A stretch of DNA of 64,000 bases. It comes from Psettodes erumei. Its lineage: Eukaryota > Chordata > Actinopteri > Pleuronectiformes > Psettodidae. Location of the stretch: NCBI GenBank assembly GCA_016785225.1, contig JAFBJZ010000827.1, positions 776,001-840,000 of the forward strand. The letters run 5' to 3'. Position numbers and translations under genes: made by a program. Shown here piece by piece: positions 27,311 through 40,979 of this stretch; position 1 is the stretch's first letter; each line of letters starts with the position of its first letter. The notes beneath the pieces are model-generated. The model did no database searches and was not told where the DNA came from. It worked only from the letters and a program-made list of their open reading frames with translations.

Positions 27311-28096
27311 GTAAGTGTGACTCTGAACACGTCCTCTGCAGATTGTCAGGTTGTCTTCAGGGCAAAGAGTATCCTCTCTCAGAGATGTAGCACAGCGGAG
27401 CCTCCACCTCAGGCGTCTCAGTCATCAAAAAGCCAAACGTTTCAGCTGTCAGGGATACGCTGCAAACAGAGCTGCGGTGCTTCAGGAGAGCACGTCTGCA
27501 ACACTTTCTTTTTTGCTTTTTGTGTAGCGCATTGTCTTTTATTCAGATGTAAATCTGGAAACAAAAGGGCATGTTTTGACAGAACTGAAAAACCCCTGCT
27601 GGTTTTTCTTTTTTTTTTCTGTCCCTCCTTTCAAAACGCAGCATCAAATCCGATATTTACACCTGAAGTCATTAAGTTTGAGAACAAAAGTTGCGTTAAA
27701 AATACATGTTGCAATAATGTTTCCTCTGCGACACCCTGTCATGGAAAGTAAAAGCGTTTCTTCTCCGCTGTAAAGAAAACAGCGTGTAGAAACAGGGAGT
27801 GTGTACATGACAGAGAAGCTGTTATGAGGAAGTAGAATGTGCCCAAGATGAAATGCATTGTTGTTTACAGAGGAAGGATGGTGAGAGCCGAGGGTGTGTG
27901 AACAGTCTTCACGGTAACTCGGCAACACGGCTGGATGATAAGAATGAGCTCCAATAAACTAATGAAATGAAATGATCAGACAATGGATAGACAGAGACGT
28001 GTGTTTGTATTAAACCTGCCCTCAGTCACAACAGAAAATAATCACCAGCTCCATCATGCTAACCCTTCTGTGCAGGACTGTTTTACTGACTGCATC

Positions 28097-28128
28097 AGGT
28101 GTACCTAATAAACTGGCAACTGAGTGTA
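28097..28128 (+). repeat. Interspersed-repeat tail (GGTGTACCTAATAAA type)
   Basis: The phrase GGTGTACCTAATAAACTGG followed by CAACTGAGTGTA is a slightly diverged copy of a sequence widespread in fish genomes, usually at one end of a transposable element. The body of the element is not recognisable here. Confidence 0.45.
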
Positions 28129-28983
28129 TATCTTTGTTTTTGTGGCCGTGCAGCATTTCCTTTGTGCGTTGCATTGTGGGACAACTGTGTCCGTCACATT
28201 AGAAATACATGACGCAGGCAAGAAAAAACCTTTAGTGTAAGTCCTTAATGCGACGTGACACAGGGGCCGGATTCATCCTGCAGCTGCGACCATGAGTCCA
28301 GACGCTCAGCCACAGTCAGAACAGGAAGATAAACGGGGTCCAGCAACAAGTGGTCCGGTCCCCCCTCATGGGACTCACAGAGGAACCGGGTCAGGATCTG
28401 CAAGCACTTTTAAAACAGTCACACTGAATATGAACTGGATTTATGTTTCTCTCTGTGTGCTGCTGCTCTTCATATGAAATTCACTAATAACTTATTTTTT
28501 TAAATCATATTTTTCTTTTACTGCATAAAAGAATCAAACTTCTATGTTTGTATTAACTCTAGATATTAGCTTGTTCAGCTCAGGGCCAAAAAAAGCTCTA
28601 GTTGTGTAATATTGACATTGTTTGAATATGAAGGCCTGTCGTTATTATAATGGGCTTTCTAACAATATCTCCGGTGTGTTTGCTGCTGCCGCTGCTGCTC
28701 TCCTAACATCCGGTATGTGTTTTCTGGTCGTTGCCTTCAGTTGGGGCTGAGATTTCTCCAGTCACAAAGAGTCCAGTCCACCTTAAAAGGCAACCCTGAC
28801 ACACTGTGCACACACATTTCCTGAAAACGCCCCGTGAAAGAGGAAAAAGGAGGGGGGGGGGGGGCTTAAGTGATCCTGAGTAATAATATTATTAATAATC
28901 ATCATAATAAAGCGGCGTTGTTTATCCAAAGAAGAAACGGTGGGCTGGACTTTGGCTGAGTTCTGCGCCAAACACCCCCCCCT

Positions 28984-29007
28984 CCACCACCACCACCACC
29001 ACCACCA

Positions 29008-29079
<72 letters not shown>
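28984..29079. repeat. (CCA)n/(CA)n compound microsatellite upstream of ahr2
   Basis: About nine CCA/ACC units run into about 35 CA units and stop about 420 bp before the ahr2 start codon. The array ends in CACGC (29,077-29,081), the reverse of the GCGTG core of a xenobiotic response element. It lies in or near the ahr2 promoter, so length variation could influence expression. Confidence 0.9.
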
Positions 29080-29081
<2 letters not shown>

Positions 29082-29084
29082 CCT

Positions 29085-29501
29085 CCCCTCCACCCCTCCC
29101 ACCCCCACTTTGACAAAACTTTCCAGCAGTCTGCAGTCTGCAGCACACAGCCCCCCCCCTTCTCTCTCTCTCTCTCACAACACGACCCAGCGCGGCGTCG
29201 CGGTCCAAGGTCAGCGACAGTGACCGCCCACAGGACCTGTCAGCGCGGCAGCAAACCTCCGTGTTCCCCGGGCGGCTCGTTTCCACGGACATGGGACTCT
29301 CCGGGCTCCCGGGCTGAACGAACGCGCCGCAGAGCCGCAGAGCCGCCGGGCTTTTTGTCCACCGCACGGGTGATGGAGGAAGTCCGAGCAGCGGAGGAGT
29401 GAGACGAAGCCAAACGTTTAGAAGTTGTTGTTGTTGTTGTTGTTGTTGTTGATTTGAGTGGAAAAACAAAACAAAACAAAACAAAAACCCGAAGTGACAC
29501 C
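29085..29501 (+). promoter_or_regulatory. CG-rich ahr2 promoter and 5' UTR
   Basis: The block 29,190-29,410 is rich in CG dinucleotides and lacks a TATA box, as is usual for AHR promoters. The presumed 5' UTR contains (GTT)n at about 29,425-29,450 and a CAAAA pentanucleotide array at about 29,464-29,486, followed by GACACCATGTT around the start codon. Confidence 0.5.
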
Positions 29502-32500
29502 ATGTTGGGAAACACGGGGACTTACGCTAACAAGAAGAGGAAGAAGCCCGTCCTCAAACAGTGAGTAGTGAACACTGTAACTTTTCATTGTTGTGTGTTA
29601 AATTGCGGATGTAATGTTGTTGTTGTTGTTGTTGTTTTGTTTGGGGGAAGGGGGGGGGGTCAACGTGCGCGACAAATATAAGCACTTTTATTTTTTAAAA
29701 GCCGAACTTTCGGTTTACTTGACGTGAAGGCAACAAGTTAAAGAAAGATGGCCAACGACATGAATGTGTGTGTGTTTTTTAAGGTCGATCGTTTCCTCCG
29801 CTTGAACTTAAATAAGTTGGTATGTCCAAGACAAAAAAAGTCCGGTAGAGTTTATTATTATTATAATAATAATTATGATTATTTTTCACGCACGTGTGTC
29901 GACAGTTGAGGTCTATTTTTTTTAAATAAAATGTTTTAATTTTTTTTGTTCTCTCCGTTGTTGTTAAATTTCCGTGGGGCCACCTTAAGAGCGATGTGTG
30001 TAGCTTCTCGGATCTGGCATGGATATCTTGCCCTCGCGCATTAATCACAATCAAGTTGGAGAATCGGCTGCTGCTCTCACGCGATGCTCCGAGGAGGAGG
30101 AGGAGGAGGAGGAGGAGGGAGGAGGGGAGGGGGGCGGGGGGAGGAGGAGGAGGGAGGAGGGAGGAGAAAAGAGAGGGGGGGGGGCGACTGTGTTATTGTA
30201 ATGTGATCCGGCCTCGCCTTCATCGCTCTGGGATCAGTTCTGGCTGTATGTATGTATGTATGTATGTATGTATGTGCGTATTCCTCCAGCTTTGTTTAAT
30301 GTTTGGCACAAAGCAAAACCGCGATGACGTCTTTTTTTTCTCAGCGACTGAAAGTATGACATACATTTATTATTTATTACTGCACTTTGGAGATACTTAA
30401 CTTTGAACACCACTTGATTTACACAACAGCTACCAGTTATAAATAACTAAATCTAATGCGTCCATGGATAGATGAATCCCGGGGGGGTGTTGGACTGTTG
30501 CAGCAGCCACTTCACATAAATAAAAACAAAAAAAAACAATGCAATTAGGCACCGACTGACTGAAGAGACTTAATGAAGTATAGAAATAACTATAAATGAT
30601 ATAAAAATAGAGACCCAAGGTTATGCCACGTACAGAATATATAATGTATAATAGTGGGGATATAATATTCCGAGTGGATAATCCCACGGACCCTGACATT
30701 CCAGATTAATCTGATACGCAACAGATGTGATTCATAAATAAAAAAGGAGTCGAGGTGAGCGGAGTGAATTCCTCTCTGTGTTTGTGTAAACAGTGGATGA
30801 AAAAGCTTCTGTCAGTCATTTCACCGTGTTTCAGGTCATTGTTGTCTTTTTCTTTTTTTTTTCTGGGCCGTGACTCAGCTGTCATCGACCTCATTGCAGC
30901 GGGCAACAAAAGCTCTGATAAACCGCCCCCCAAATGACAGACAGACCAGTGGACCATTAAGCAGCTGGAAAAGCCAGATGTTTTGCTCAGGACTGGGCAG
31001 AGACCAAAACAGAGCAAAAATGTAAACCAAATGTTGCCCCCCCCCCCTTCCTCGCCCATTGCATTTCAAAACACAGGACTGGCTCCTCCTGCCATTAGTT
31101 TTAAATTGGCTGACATTGATTTACACAAGTTAAAGTTTTGTTTACGTGCTGCTTTTAAATGAAAGAACAACACTGCTGGTCGCGATCCGGCAGATTGAGG
31201 AATAGGCTGTTCCCAGTGTAAAAATCCCCAAAATAAAAAAAAGGTGGCCCGTGTCTCTGAAGATGTGGGGAGCGTTCAGCGAGGACTGAGGTTTCCCGGA
31301 CGGCCCAGCTGGGCTCGGCTGCAGAGCGCTGCACCACCGAGCCAGGCTATAAAAAAAAAAAGCTGTGGTCACCGCACAGGGGCATTCCACGTCCAAATTC
31401 TCTGTTTTATTACCCGGATGCTGCCAGTCTCCTCCTGTGTTATTAAAAGTAGCCATTAATGTGCTCTGTGTCTTACAGCTGCTGCGTTTCGCCTGAGTCG
31501 TGCACTTAAGCTTCCTGAAAAGTTCACAGGTTCCAAAATCGGATCGTCTCGTCGTTTCTGACGTTTACGGCGCCGGTGAACGCACACCGACAACGCCGGC
31601 TGTGCCCTCCCTCAGCTTAGAGAAGTAGTCGCTTTAAATATGGGTTCATTATAGTCTACAGGGCGAATTAACCCCCCACACACACCACCACCACCACCAC
31701 CTACACCACCTCCAGAGTGGCACAGTGGTAATGTGTGTGAATGTGCTTTTAACACCGCGGATGGTAAGTGGATTATACGTTATATGGTTTATAATGCGAG
31801 TGTTTGCTTTAGCGAACAATGCCGTCTTTAATAAGACGGGCTAATGTGCTTCACCGAGGGAAATATTGTTTTGCACAGTAATCTAAAGGGATTGTGAGAC
31901 GCGCACACACACGCAGACAGACACACACAGGCAGACATGCTGATAAGAGGTGTGGCAGCGCGCCAAAACACACCAACACAGTTACCCTTTTGTTCTTTGC
32001 CCTTTGTTTCATTTTCAAAGAGGATCCTCATGAACGTTTCCAGTTAAGCCCCTTTTTTTATATCATGTCTCACACTCAACTGTCGAACTTTGAAGAAAAA
32101 AAACACCTGAATCATGTGTTTTCGTAATTAGCGCCGCTGACTAACAATGGGATAATAAAAGAGTTTGCTGCGTGTGTGTGAGGTACAAAAAAAAATCCCT
32201 CGAGACGAATGTTCGCCAAATTAGTATAAGGTCAAATTTGGCTGAGTTCACGTACACTGAAGCGGTATCTCAAAAAGTTATTTAAAAAAACAACCTCCCT
32301 GTCCCCTCCCGTCCCTCATGGAGTCCACACAAGCCGGAGGGTAAACCAGATCACCTTCTAAAAAGTTTTTTAGTTTGCTCCTTCAGGAACCAACCCCCCC
32401 AAACTCTAAGTGTGCATAGTAACTCCTGCATCCAATTCTCCACGGCGTCCCCACATGGCCCGTAGGTTCTCACAGCGAAGTGCCCGACGTTGACGTCAGG

Positions 32501-35500
32501 CCCGAGCCTCCTGTGGACCCGGCTAATGTAGCGGCTTTTATTGCCTCAGATCGTATCTGCCTCCGCGTTCACAGCACAAAGCGAAGCGAAGAATCAGTTT
32601 GTCCGTGAGCAGAAAGTGCCGGAGCAGCTCGAGGTTTGGAGTCTTGCTGCAACCCGGTCATCATCTTCGTTCTTGCGCGTTTATGTGCAACATATGTCAT
32701 TTTGTGCGCGTTCTATTTCTGCCTCTCTGCCCGGAAAGCTCTTTGCAGGCTCGAGCCGCTTTTATAAACCCTCCCGCTTCCAAATTTGCACTCTTTGTTT
32801 GTCTGCAGCGTAAACAGGCGTATGGAAAGCGTGCCTTTCATACCATCCGTCTGGATCCGGCAGCTGCGCCCCACGGGCCGGGGTGCTCGGGTTCATGGCT
32901 CCAGGTTCAGTTTCTCCTGCTTTGCTCTTGAGACGAGGAGTCCTGGACGCGGTGGGCGAGGTCTCATGAATGGCCCCGATGTCTGCTGCTCGGCCCCGTG
33001 ATCCATAGCAAATCAAGGTGGAGAAAATGCTGGTGAATGCCGGCTTTTGTCTCCGCCAGGCATTTCTCAGGAGTGAGATCAGGCCCCTCTCCGTTTCTGA
33101 GGAGGTGCAGCTCGGATCTGAGGTCCGCAATCCAGCTTCAGCTGCGTTCCCCTGTTCTGCTGAGCAGTCTGCAGAGGGGGGGGATCTAACGGGCCGTCAT
33201 TAAACAAAGTTTTGCTGAAGAGAGGATATTTAGGGAAAGGTGGAGGTTGTGCAGCCTGAAAGTGCCTGAAATACGCTACAGCAGCGTCTGACCTGGACAA
33301 AGTTGTTGACGTGAAGGATACACTGGTGTGTTTCAGGGCCGAGGCCGAGCGGTTTAATGTGATTAGGTCCGGCTGGAGCGACGGAGACCTCAAATTGGTT
33401 CCTCTTCCTACAGATTTACAGAGACGACTGAAAGAGCCGTTGTGATCGCGCTGCTGCTGCGTCCGTTGTGATCACTATTGATGACCGAGCAATGAAAACA
33501 CTATATTTTGGGTTTTTCTCCAAACTGCTGGGTAATAAAAAATCAGCTGTCTTTTCAATCATAGCGCACTTAGTTGAGCTCTACTGTAACGCAGCGAATG
33601 ATTGGAAGCCTTGTGCTGCAATTGTGTACAACAATGAGTGACTTAAGGATTTGCATGGTAGCAAATGTTTGACTATAAAATGACAACAACAGCCACATTC
33701 AGTGCAGATCAGAGCATATCCGTCATGCTGATCTCTCGTTCTCCGTCAGCGACTGGCGCTCGTCAGGATTCGCTCATTTAAACGCGTTTAACGCCAGCGC
33801 CGCGTTCCTCAAGTTAGGGCACGTGACCTCGTTGCCTCATGAGATACACACATGCACGCACGCACCATTTTGAAATGCAACTCAGCAGCTGTGCGTGGAC
33901 GGCGCTGGCTTGGCAGAGGCGAGGAGTTGTAAGCGAGCCGGCGGCTGGCGCTTCTGCAGGATTCGTGCGAGGGAGAGAGGATCTGGAATTGATGGAGAAT
34001 TGATTTCCACCCGTTTGAGGTCGTCAGCGTTTTTCCATTCGCTGAACAGAACGAACTTGTACAACCTGTGCATCAAAAGTGAAGGCGGGTGGCCGTGAGG
34101 AGACTGAGATGAAGTCAGAAATGTGAGATTTACAGGCGATCTCTCTCCCTGTGCTGTCATGCTTTTGGTTTTATAATAAGATTCTTATCACACTCCTGAG
34201 ACCTATTCAGATTTGGAGCTGGGTGGGTTCTGAAAAAGTTTCTGAAAGGTTCTTCGCCATGGAAATGTGTTGGGTTATTATCTGTGAGCACGTGGGCTTT
34301 GTGCGCTCAGCAGGTGCGTCGTGTGCGTCGACCCTCTCGCTGATAATCGCTGGATGCAGCATGTGCGTCCGATTTGCGAGCCCCCGCGGGCCTCGTGTTT
34401 GCGTCGAGCGCCGGCGGTCAGGGGAAAGTCGAGCAGAGCAAACAAAGCCGCTGTCGCGGTCGAGAACTGGATTCCGCGTTGACGAACTGCACGCGTCGCC
34501 GAGGGAAGGAGCTGCGGTGATTTTGTATATTTTGCGTGCGGGTGTCTGTGCTATTTGTACTGGACCCAAGATTGTGTCCTGGAGAAAAGAATAAACCCAC
34601 TTTGTATTGTTTTCACGTTTGAAAATATAGCCAATAAGAACAAACAGTCTCCGACTTTGTTTTCACTTTGGTAGCTAGCAGTTAGCCACCCCAGCTAGGT
34701 AGCTGACGCAGACAGAAGGGCCATAATCTGCCGGCTAAAAGTTTTAAATCACAAATCCCTTCATTGTTTTTCACTTATGAGCCTTAATAACTTTTCACTG
34801 AGTAGATTAAGTTGCTCATGCTGCCAGTCTGTGAGCTAGCATTAGCTCAAGTAGCATAACTTAGCCTCAGTTAAATATTTCGCTAAACCAACCAAATGCT
34901 AACAGTAAGCTAAACATGGTGTTACTCTAGAGATAATGTGAACATCACTTCCTGGTTCTTCTTCCACTTGGAGCCTTATTCGATGCTCAGTATCGTGTTA
35001 TGTGGTAAAATAGCAGGACGCTGTCGTACCACCGCAAAGACTCGGGGGTCCGATTCCTTCGCGCTCGCTGGTGCCGTGGCTCCGGCCGTCCCAACAATCA
35101 GTCCGGTGAGATTTCTACACGCTACAGGTCGGTCCAACACAGCGCCACCTGTTCTTTTACGAGGAGCCGAGCGATCGTCTGGTACTTTTGATGATTAGCG
35201 TTTAGCCTCTCCTGCGTTAACATGGGAGCTTATGGGCTGCTGAGTCAGTGGAAGCGCTGTGTTTATTAGTCACTTCACTATGACGGCCTCATTTTCTTAA
35301 CCTGAGTGGGTCTGACGCTGCTGAAATTCAACATGGCTCATGTTTAATTGGCGTGTGTCATCCCACAACAGACGCTGCGCTCTGGATTGAATCAGTCCGA
35401 CCGCTGTATTCATCGACTGCGTTTTTGTTTTGCCCGCAGAAAGAAAGTGTCCGAAGGCAATGACGTGGTCAAGTCCAACCCTTCGAAGCGACACCGGGAT

Positions 35501-36927
35501 CGGCTGAACGGAGAGCTGGACCGCCTGACGGACCTCCTGCCCTTCCCCGAGGATGTCCGCTCCCGTCTGGACAAGCTGTCGGTCCTGCGCCTCAGCGTGG
35601 GGTACCTGAGGGTCAAGAGCTACTTCAAAGGTGAGGAGGAACCGGCCCGGCTCGGATCCATGGCAGATCGTCACCGCCCCGACCTCTGCGGCGCAAGACC
35701 TGCAGAAACATACGGGGGGGTGGGGAGGCCGGCGCCGACAGCTGCTGCTGGAGCTGGAAGTGATTTGAGAGGCGCATATTCAAATGCACTGGCAGTACCT
35801 TTGACAGCCCAGGCAGGAATGAGAGGCATGCAGGAATCTGGTTTTAGGAAACAACACATCCTCAGTACGTGCAAGCTTTACTCCACCCTGTGAGCGCACA
35901 ACACCTCCCATAGTCTCTCTAGAAAAAAAAAAAAAAGAAGCGTTGTTTAAAGATTCAAGTCTTGGCCGTAAGTTAATTAGACTTGCAGGCACCCTGGCTT
36001 GGGAAATCTGAGATGTGTGTGTGTGTGTGTGTGTGTGTGTGAGTCAATTATATCTGAGTCACGCACATAGCATCCCCACCACCTGCAAATGATAGATTCA
36101 CTCCGAGTTATGTCGACTGAGGTGTTGGCAGACGAGCCTCGCTGCTCTCGTCTCCCACGTCGCCGTTGTGGCACTTTGTTGTTTGACCTTGTGTGGTTTC
36201 GCTGGATGTGCTGCGCCGAACGCGTTTCCTGTCTGTCAACAAGAAGCCGTTGTGGATTTGATACGTGGATTAGCGAGTGGCTCGCGAGCCTGCGAGGTAC
36301 AAATGCGGTTTTGCAAACGAAGTTTGTGCAATTAACCACGTTGTTTGTCTATTTTATTCATCTTCACTTCGAGCGGGCGCTTTGTGCACCATTATGTGCA
36401 GACGCACAAGTTGTGACATTCCTCCGCCGCTTATTCTCACAGCGTTTTGCCGACTTTCTGCTGCTGTGCAGGCGAGATAGGCTGAAGTCCTGCGGTTGCG
36501 CCATCGTGTCATCTTTTTCTGTAAACTTTCCACGCCTCGCTCGCACCTCCCCCCACCTTCAGCTTTCATTAGCTTTCTTTAAATGCAACTCACGGCACGT
36601 ACACAACTCAGGTGCAGTTCTGATTTCTGCAGCTTCAACATGTACAACCTGTGTTTCAACCAGAGAAGAACGACGATTAAGTCGTGCGTGAGGAGTCAAA
36701 ACTGGAAAAAAAACAGCCCCATAAAAATCTAATCTCTGCTAATTTGATTGAATTAATTGTTTTATGCTGGAAACATAAAAAAATAATTGTCCATCATTAA
36801 AAGGTGGATCTGTAATTCTCCGGCTTCATGCATACACACTTGACCTATGTGGCCCGTATGACGTATGACCAGTATGTGCCCCCACCAGGCCCAGATTACT
36901 ACTATCCTCATTTACAGTACCCCCCCC

Positions 36928-36962
<35 letters not shown>

Positions 36963-38846
36963 GGTGTACACGCTGATCTCAAAGCAGCTGTTGTGAATGC
37001 GCTTCTCTTTCCCACCCGGCTGAGGCCCGGTATCGGGTTCTGGAGTCTGCGACCGCAAGTAAACATTAAAACTGTGGGAAATGCTAACAACCGCAGCGGA
37101 GAGGGTTCTCTGCAGAACATTTGGTACGGGTTCTGGAAAAGAACAAAAAAAAAGATGAAATATAGATCTGGTCGTTGTTTTATGATCGTCATGGACAGTT
37201 TGACGGCTGATTTTTTTTAAAAAAAAACTGCGAGATATTTTACATCACAAACATGACCAGGAACCAGGAACCAGTGGAACGTGGATCACAAAGGGGGAAG
37301 AAGCATTAAACCTTCAGGATGCCTCAACCGTTCTCTCGTTTTTTCTTCACCCATTCTCTCTTTAATCAGGCTCTGTGGACGAAGTCTTTAATCCCATTAT
37401 GATGGATGTGAAGGTCGCCGCCTGTGATTACCGATGACCCTCTCAGAGTGAAAGACTAAAAAAAAAAAAAAAAAAAGAAATGGGTCAGACAGTGTCTGTC
37501 TGCAGTTCTTCATTAGGGATGGAAAATTAAATCAGTGACATTCACGTTTAAAGGTTTGAGGGGAGGGGAACTGAAGCGGTCGCAGAACTCTGTGGTTTTG
37601 GCGGCTGACGCTGCACAGAAGCCACATCCGGGCGTTGGTTAAAGACGAGATGCTCCGTTCACACAACCTGTGAGCAAAGCCTCAGCTGTGCCCCCCCCAG
37701 TACACAGTTGTATCATTAGATGGGGGATCAGGTTGCAGCGTTGTGCAGGAATCAAACAGCGACTGTGTGAGAGTGTGTGTCTGTGTTTGTGTGTGCTGGA
37801 CACACACGTTGAGGAGGAGGAGGATTGTTGTGCGACGGACAAAACACGACTCCACGTGACTTTTACAAAGCGGTATCAGACCGTGAGCCTTTGGACAAAA
37901 CAACAAAACAAACGCATTCACGGCGTAGCGTTCACGTCAAACACGGAGGTCACCTGAGGCTGCGACCGCGGCTCACGGGTATTTCTTTTTCTTTCCGAGG
38001 AGAAATAATGAACAGAAGCTCGAGTGACATATCGTGCGCGGGCTGCGAGCGAGACCCGTTTAAACAAACTCGAATTCATCCAGAAAAGAGGGAAATCAGA
38101 TGAACGGCGGCGTGGAAGATTTTTGTCTCCCAGCGTCTCGCGTTGGCTTTGTGTGGAGCTGCTGCAGATGGCAGGTGCAGATACCGTGCCCTGTGACACA
38201 CATCGGTTTTAACCCCCGGACGGAGTGGATTTCAGCTGTTCTTCCTCCAGAAGGTGCAACTCGCTTTTCTTCTTCTTCTTCTTCTTCTGAATGAAGCTCG
38301 TGTTTACATGTTAAAGAGAAGTAGGTGAAGGAATGAAGCCCCGCGGCCCCGGCTCTGACGTAAGAGCTGTTTGTATTAAAACACAGTGTGTGATATATAC
38401 AGTACGTTTCACAGACGTGACGGCCTGACTCCTCGCCTGAATGTGGGGTGTGTGTGTGTGTGTGTGTGTGTGTGAGCACGCTTGCACAGCTCCTAACTTC
38501 CACCTTGTGGGGATAAATAACTTAAACTCGGCCCCTAACCTCAGCTGAGATGAAAGGTTTAAGTCAGAAAACCACAGAGCCTTCGCTGTCTATCAAAACG
38601 AGATCGGCGAGGTCGACTTCTCAGAGGGTTATCCCAGTCAAAACACCAGCTCCCCCCACCCCCCATCCTCCACCCCCCCCGGGACGGGCGTTCAAGTGGG
38701 GACCTGCCGAGAATTTACTGTAAGATAAAGATCTGATAAACCGTTACAGGTAAAAGAAAAGGCCTCAGAGAGAGGAAGAGAAAACATGAGCGGACCCAAA
38801 ATTGAAACAAGCCATTTACAGAGGGGTTGCCTTAAAGACTGCCCCC

Positions 38847-38893
<47 letters not shown>

Positions 38894-39197
38894 CTCTTTG
38901 TTGAGTAAGCTGGACCGCTCGCCTCATAGCGTGACTCCACGAGGCAACGCTGGGTATTTTGCAAAGACTGGCGGATCACTGCTGCTGACATATTTGTGTG
39001 ACGCTGTTAGAAATTTGAAAGGGGTGGGGGTGGGGGTGGTGGTGGTGGTGGTGGTGGTGGGGGTGGTGGGGGGGTTGGCGGGGGTGGACCGGCTCTCCGA
39101 GTTCATTGAAAACACGGAGGGCCTGTTAGCAATCACCGTTGATGTGGTAACACCGTATTATGTGCTATAATTCAATAGAACTCGGTATGTGGGATAT

Positions 39198-39268
<71 letters not shown>

Positions 39269-40311
39269 CACAAACCCGACACGAGGGTACAGACGTTTGA
39301 GCGTCGGCGCTGGGGGAAGCCCGGTCATGTTTGTCATTCATGGTCTTTATTTTCTCCTTTGGAAGACGTGTTTTGAAGCATAAGTCACCTGGCGGCTCCA
39401 TCGCCCAATCAGAGGCCGTAAAAAAACAAACAAAAACAAACCCCGTCACCCGTCGGAGCGTGAGCTGCTGTTACGAAGCCTCCAGTTTGGTGATTTGACT
39501 GCAGCCATCTTGGTTTGTTTGGGGATTAGTTTGTTTTTAACCGGATGTAGCCATATTTGCACATCAGGGCGGATCTGACCAATGACAGTGATACGTGCTA
39601 CCTGTCAATCACACTCTAGCCACGCCCCTGAAACCTCCCCTGCTTCCTGGTCTTGTTCCCTCTAAACGGATCATACTGTACAACATGAACATGGTGTTGT
39701 GTTGAAGAAGAGTTGGGACATAAACTCAGTATGAAAATGTTTACTGACGTCATAAATCCATTTTCTCATTGACTTCTATACAAACCGACCAGTGGAGTCG
39801 CCCCCTGGTGGTCAGTCAGTAGAAGACAGGTTTAACGCCCTTCTGGAAGCTACCTCCATTTTTTTTTTTTTTTTAGCGGTCTGTACTCCGAACACGCGAG
39901 CGGAGGACGTCTCCGCGGGAGTAATGGCCGTCGCCCGCCAGCTTTTGATGTTTCGACGGCTCGTCTTTCCAGCGTGTCGTGAGAATGCGAGCAACCGCTG
40001 GGAGACAGATTTAATCAAGTTTTCTTTCTTTCTTTTTTTTTCTTCTCCCACCAATTTCCATTCTGCGGAGGGTTTGTTCTCCTCTCTCTCTCTCTCTCTC
40101 TCCAGCTTTTAAACCACAGAGCTGCATCTTCCCTTCATACCCAAACTACTTCTCTTTTTTTTTTTCCCTCCGTTTTGTTCCCCGTTGGCCGGAGCGCTCG
40201 CCCACCAAGGCTCTGTGACATTTAGAGTCTTCCAAAAAAAAAAAAAGAAAAAAGTTTTTGTTTGTTTATGTGCCGAAACCGAAAATCAGCTGTCGTCCCC
40301 GCTCTGTAAAG

Positions 40312-40368
<57 letters not shown>

Positions 40369-40514
40369 TGTGGTGGGGGGGGCACAGAGGACGTATTATT
40401 ACGGTTATTTAAAATCGATCAGAAAGGCATTTGGAAACTGGCTTTCTGTGTTGATTATAATTTGCATACACGTCCAAGCATTTCTAATCATTTCCATCTA
40501 CCAGCAGCTACAAG

Positions 40515-40547
<33 letters not shown>

Positions 40548-40775
40548 GGGGTTAGATGGATCCGGACTTTGACTGACCGCCCGGGGGCTGATAGGCATCA
40601 TCTCAGCGACATGATAAACGAGACACGCCTCAAACAGCAACGTGAATTTTGCTCTTTTTTTTTTCGTTGCTTGTTTCCCCGTCAACGTCCAAAACTGATT
40701 GCATTACTTTTTCAGCAGATTAAAAAAAAAAAAAAAAAAAAAAAAAGGCCAAAAATAGCTCCATCAAACAGATGC

Positions 40776-40809
<34 letters not shown>

Positions 40810-40936
40810 ACCAGCACCAAAACAGACGTGGTGTCTTGAATAGCGTGTAATCACTGCTTATTTTGACGTTGGGCCAATCGAGGTCTGTTGTTGGGTTTTG
40901 TGCTGCGACACACAAAGCTCTTTGAAACCTGCAGAC

Positions 40937-40979
<43 letters not shown>

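Larger units (their letters stand above)
21731..28980. other. Intergenic region between ndufa10 and ahr2
   Basis: About 7 kb separate the divergent ndufa10 and ahr2 genes. Apart from one exon-like orphan (27,257-27,310) and a repeat tail near 28,100, no gene is supported. A G-rich run lies at 26,540-26,572, (CAC)n at 26,930-26,950 and a short (GT)n at 25,600-25,619. No trace of a second AHR gene (bHLH or PAS exons) was seen here. Confidence 0.55.
29561..35439 (+). other. ahr2 intron 1
   Basis: This 5.9-kb intron (GTGAGT...CCCGCAG) holds a second (GTT)n at about 29,610-29,636, a purine tract (30,089-30,184), a TATG array (about 30,245-30,275), a (CAC)n at 31,680-31,701 and a GCTAGC/GTTAGC-rich stretch at 34,660-34,920. 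No additional coding exon was recognised. Confidence 0.8.

Noticed and set aside
28783..29484. 233-codon minus-strand frame across the ahr2 promoter
   Set aside because: Its length comes from translated microsatellites (poly Cys-Val, poly Trp) and it has no recognisable domain.
35141..35160. Weak CTCF-like site (CAGCGCCACCTGTTC)
   Set aside because: The left half of the consensus does not match and the phrase is common in fish repeats.
36089..36691. 200-codon plus-strand frame in ahr2 intron 2
   Set aside because: No recognisable motif, Cys/Arg-rich low-information composition and no matching splice sites; a chance frame in CG-rich sequence is more likely.
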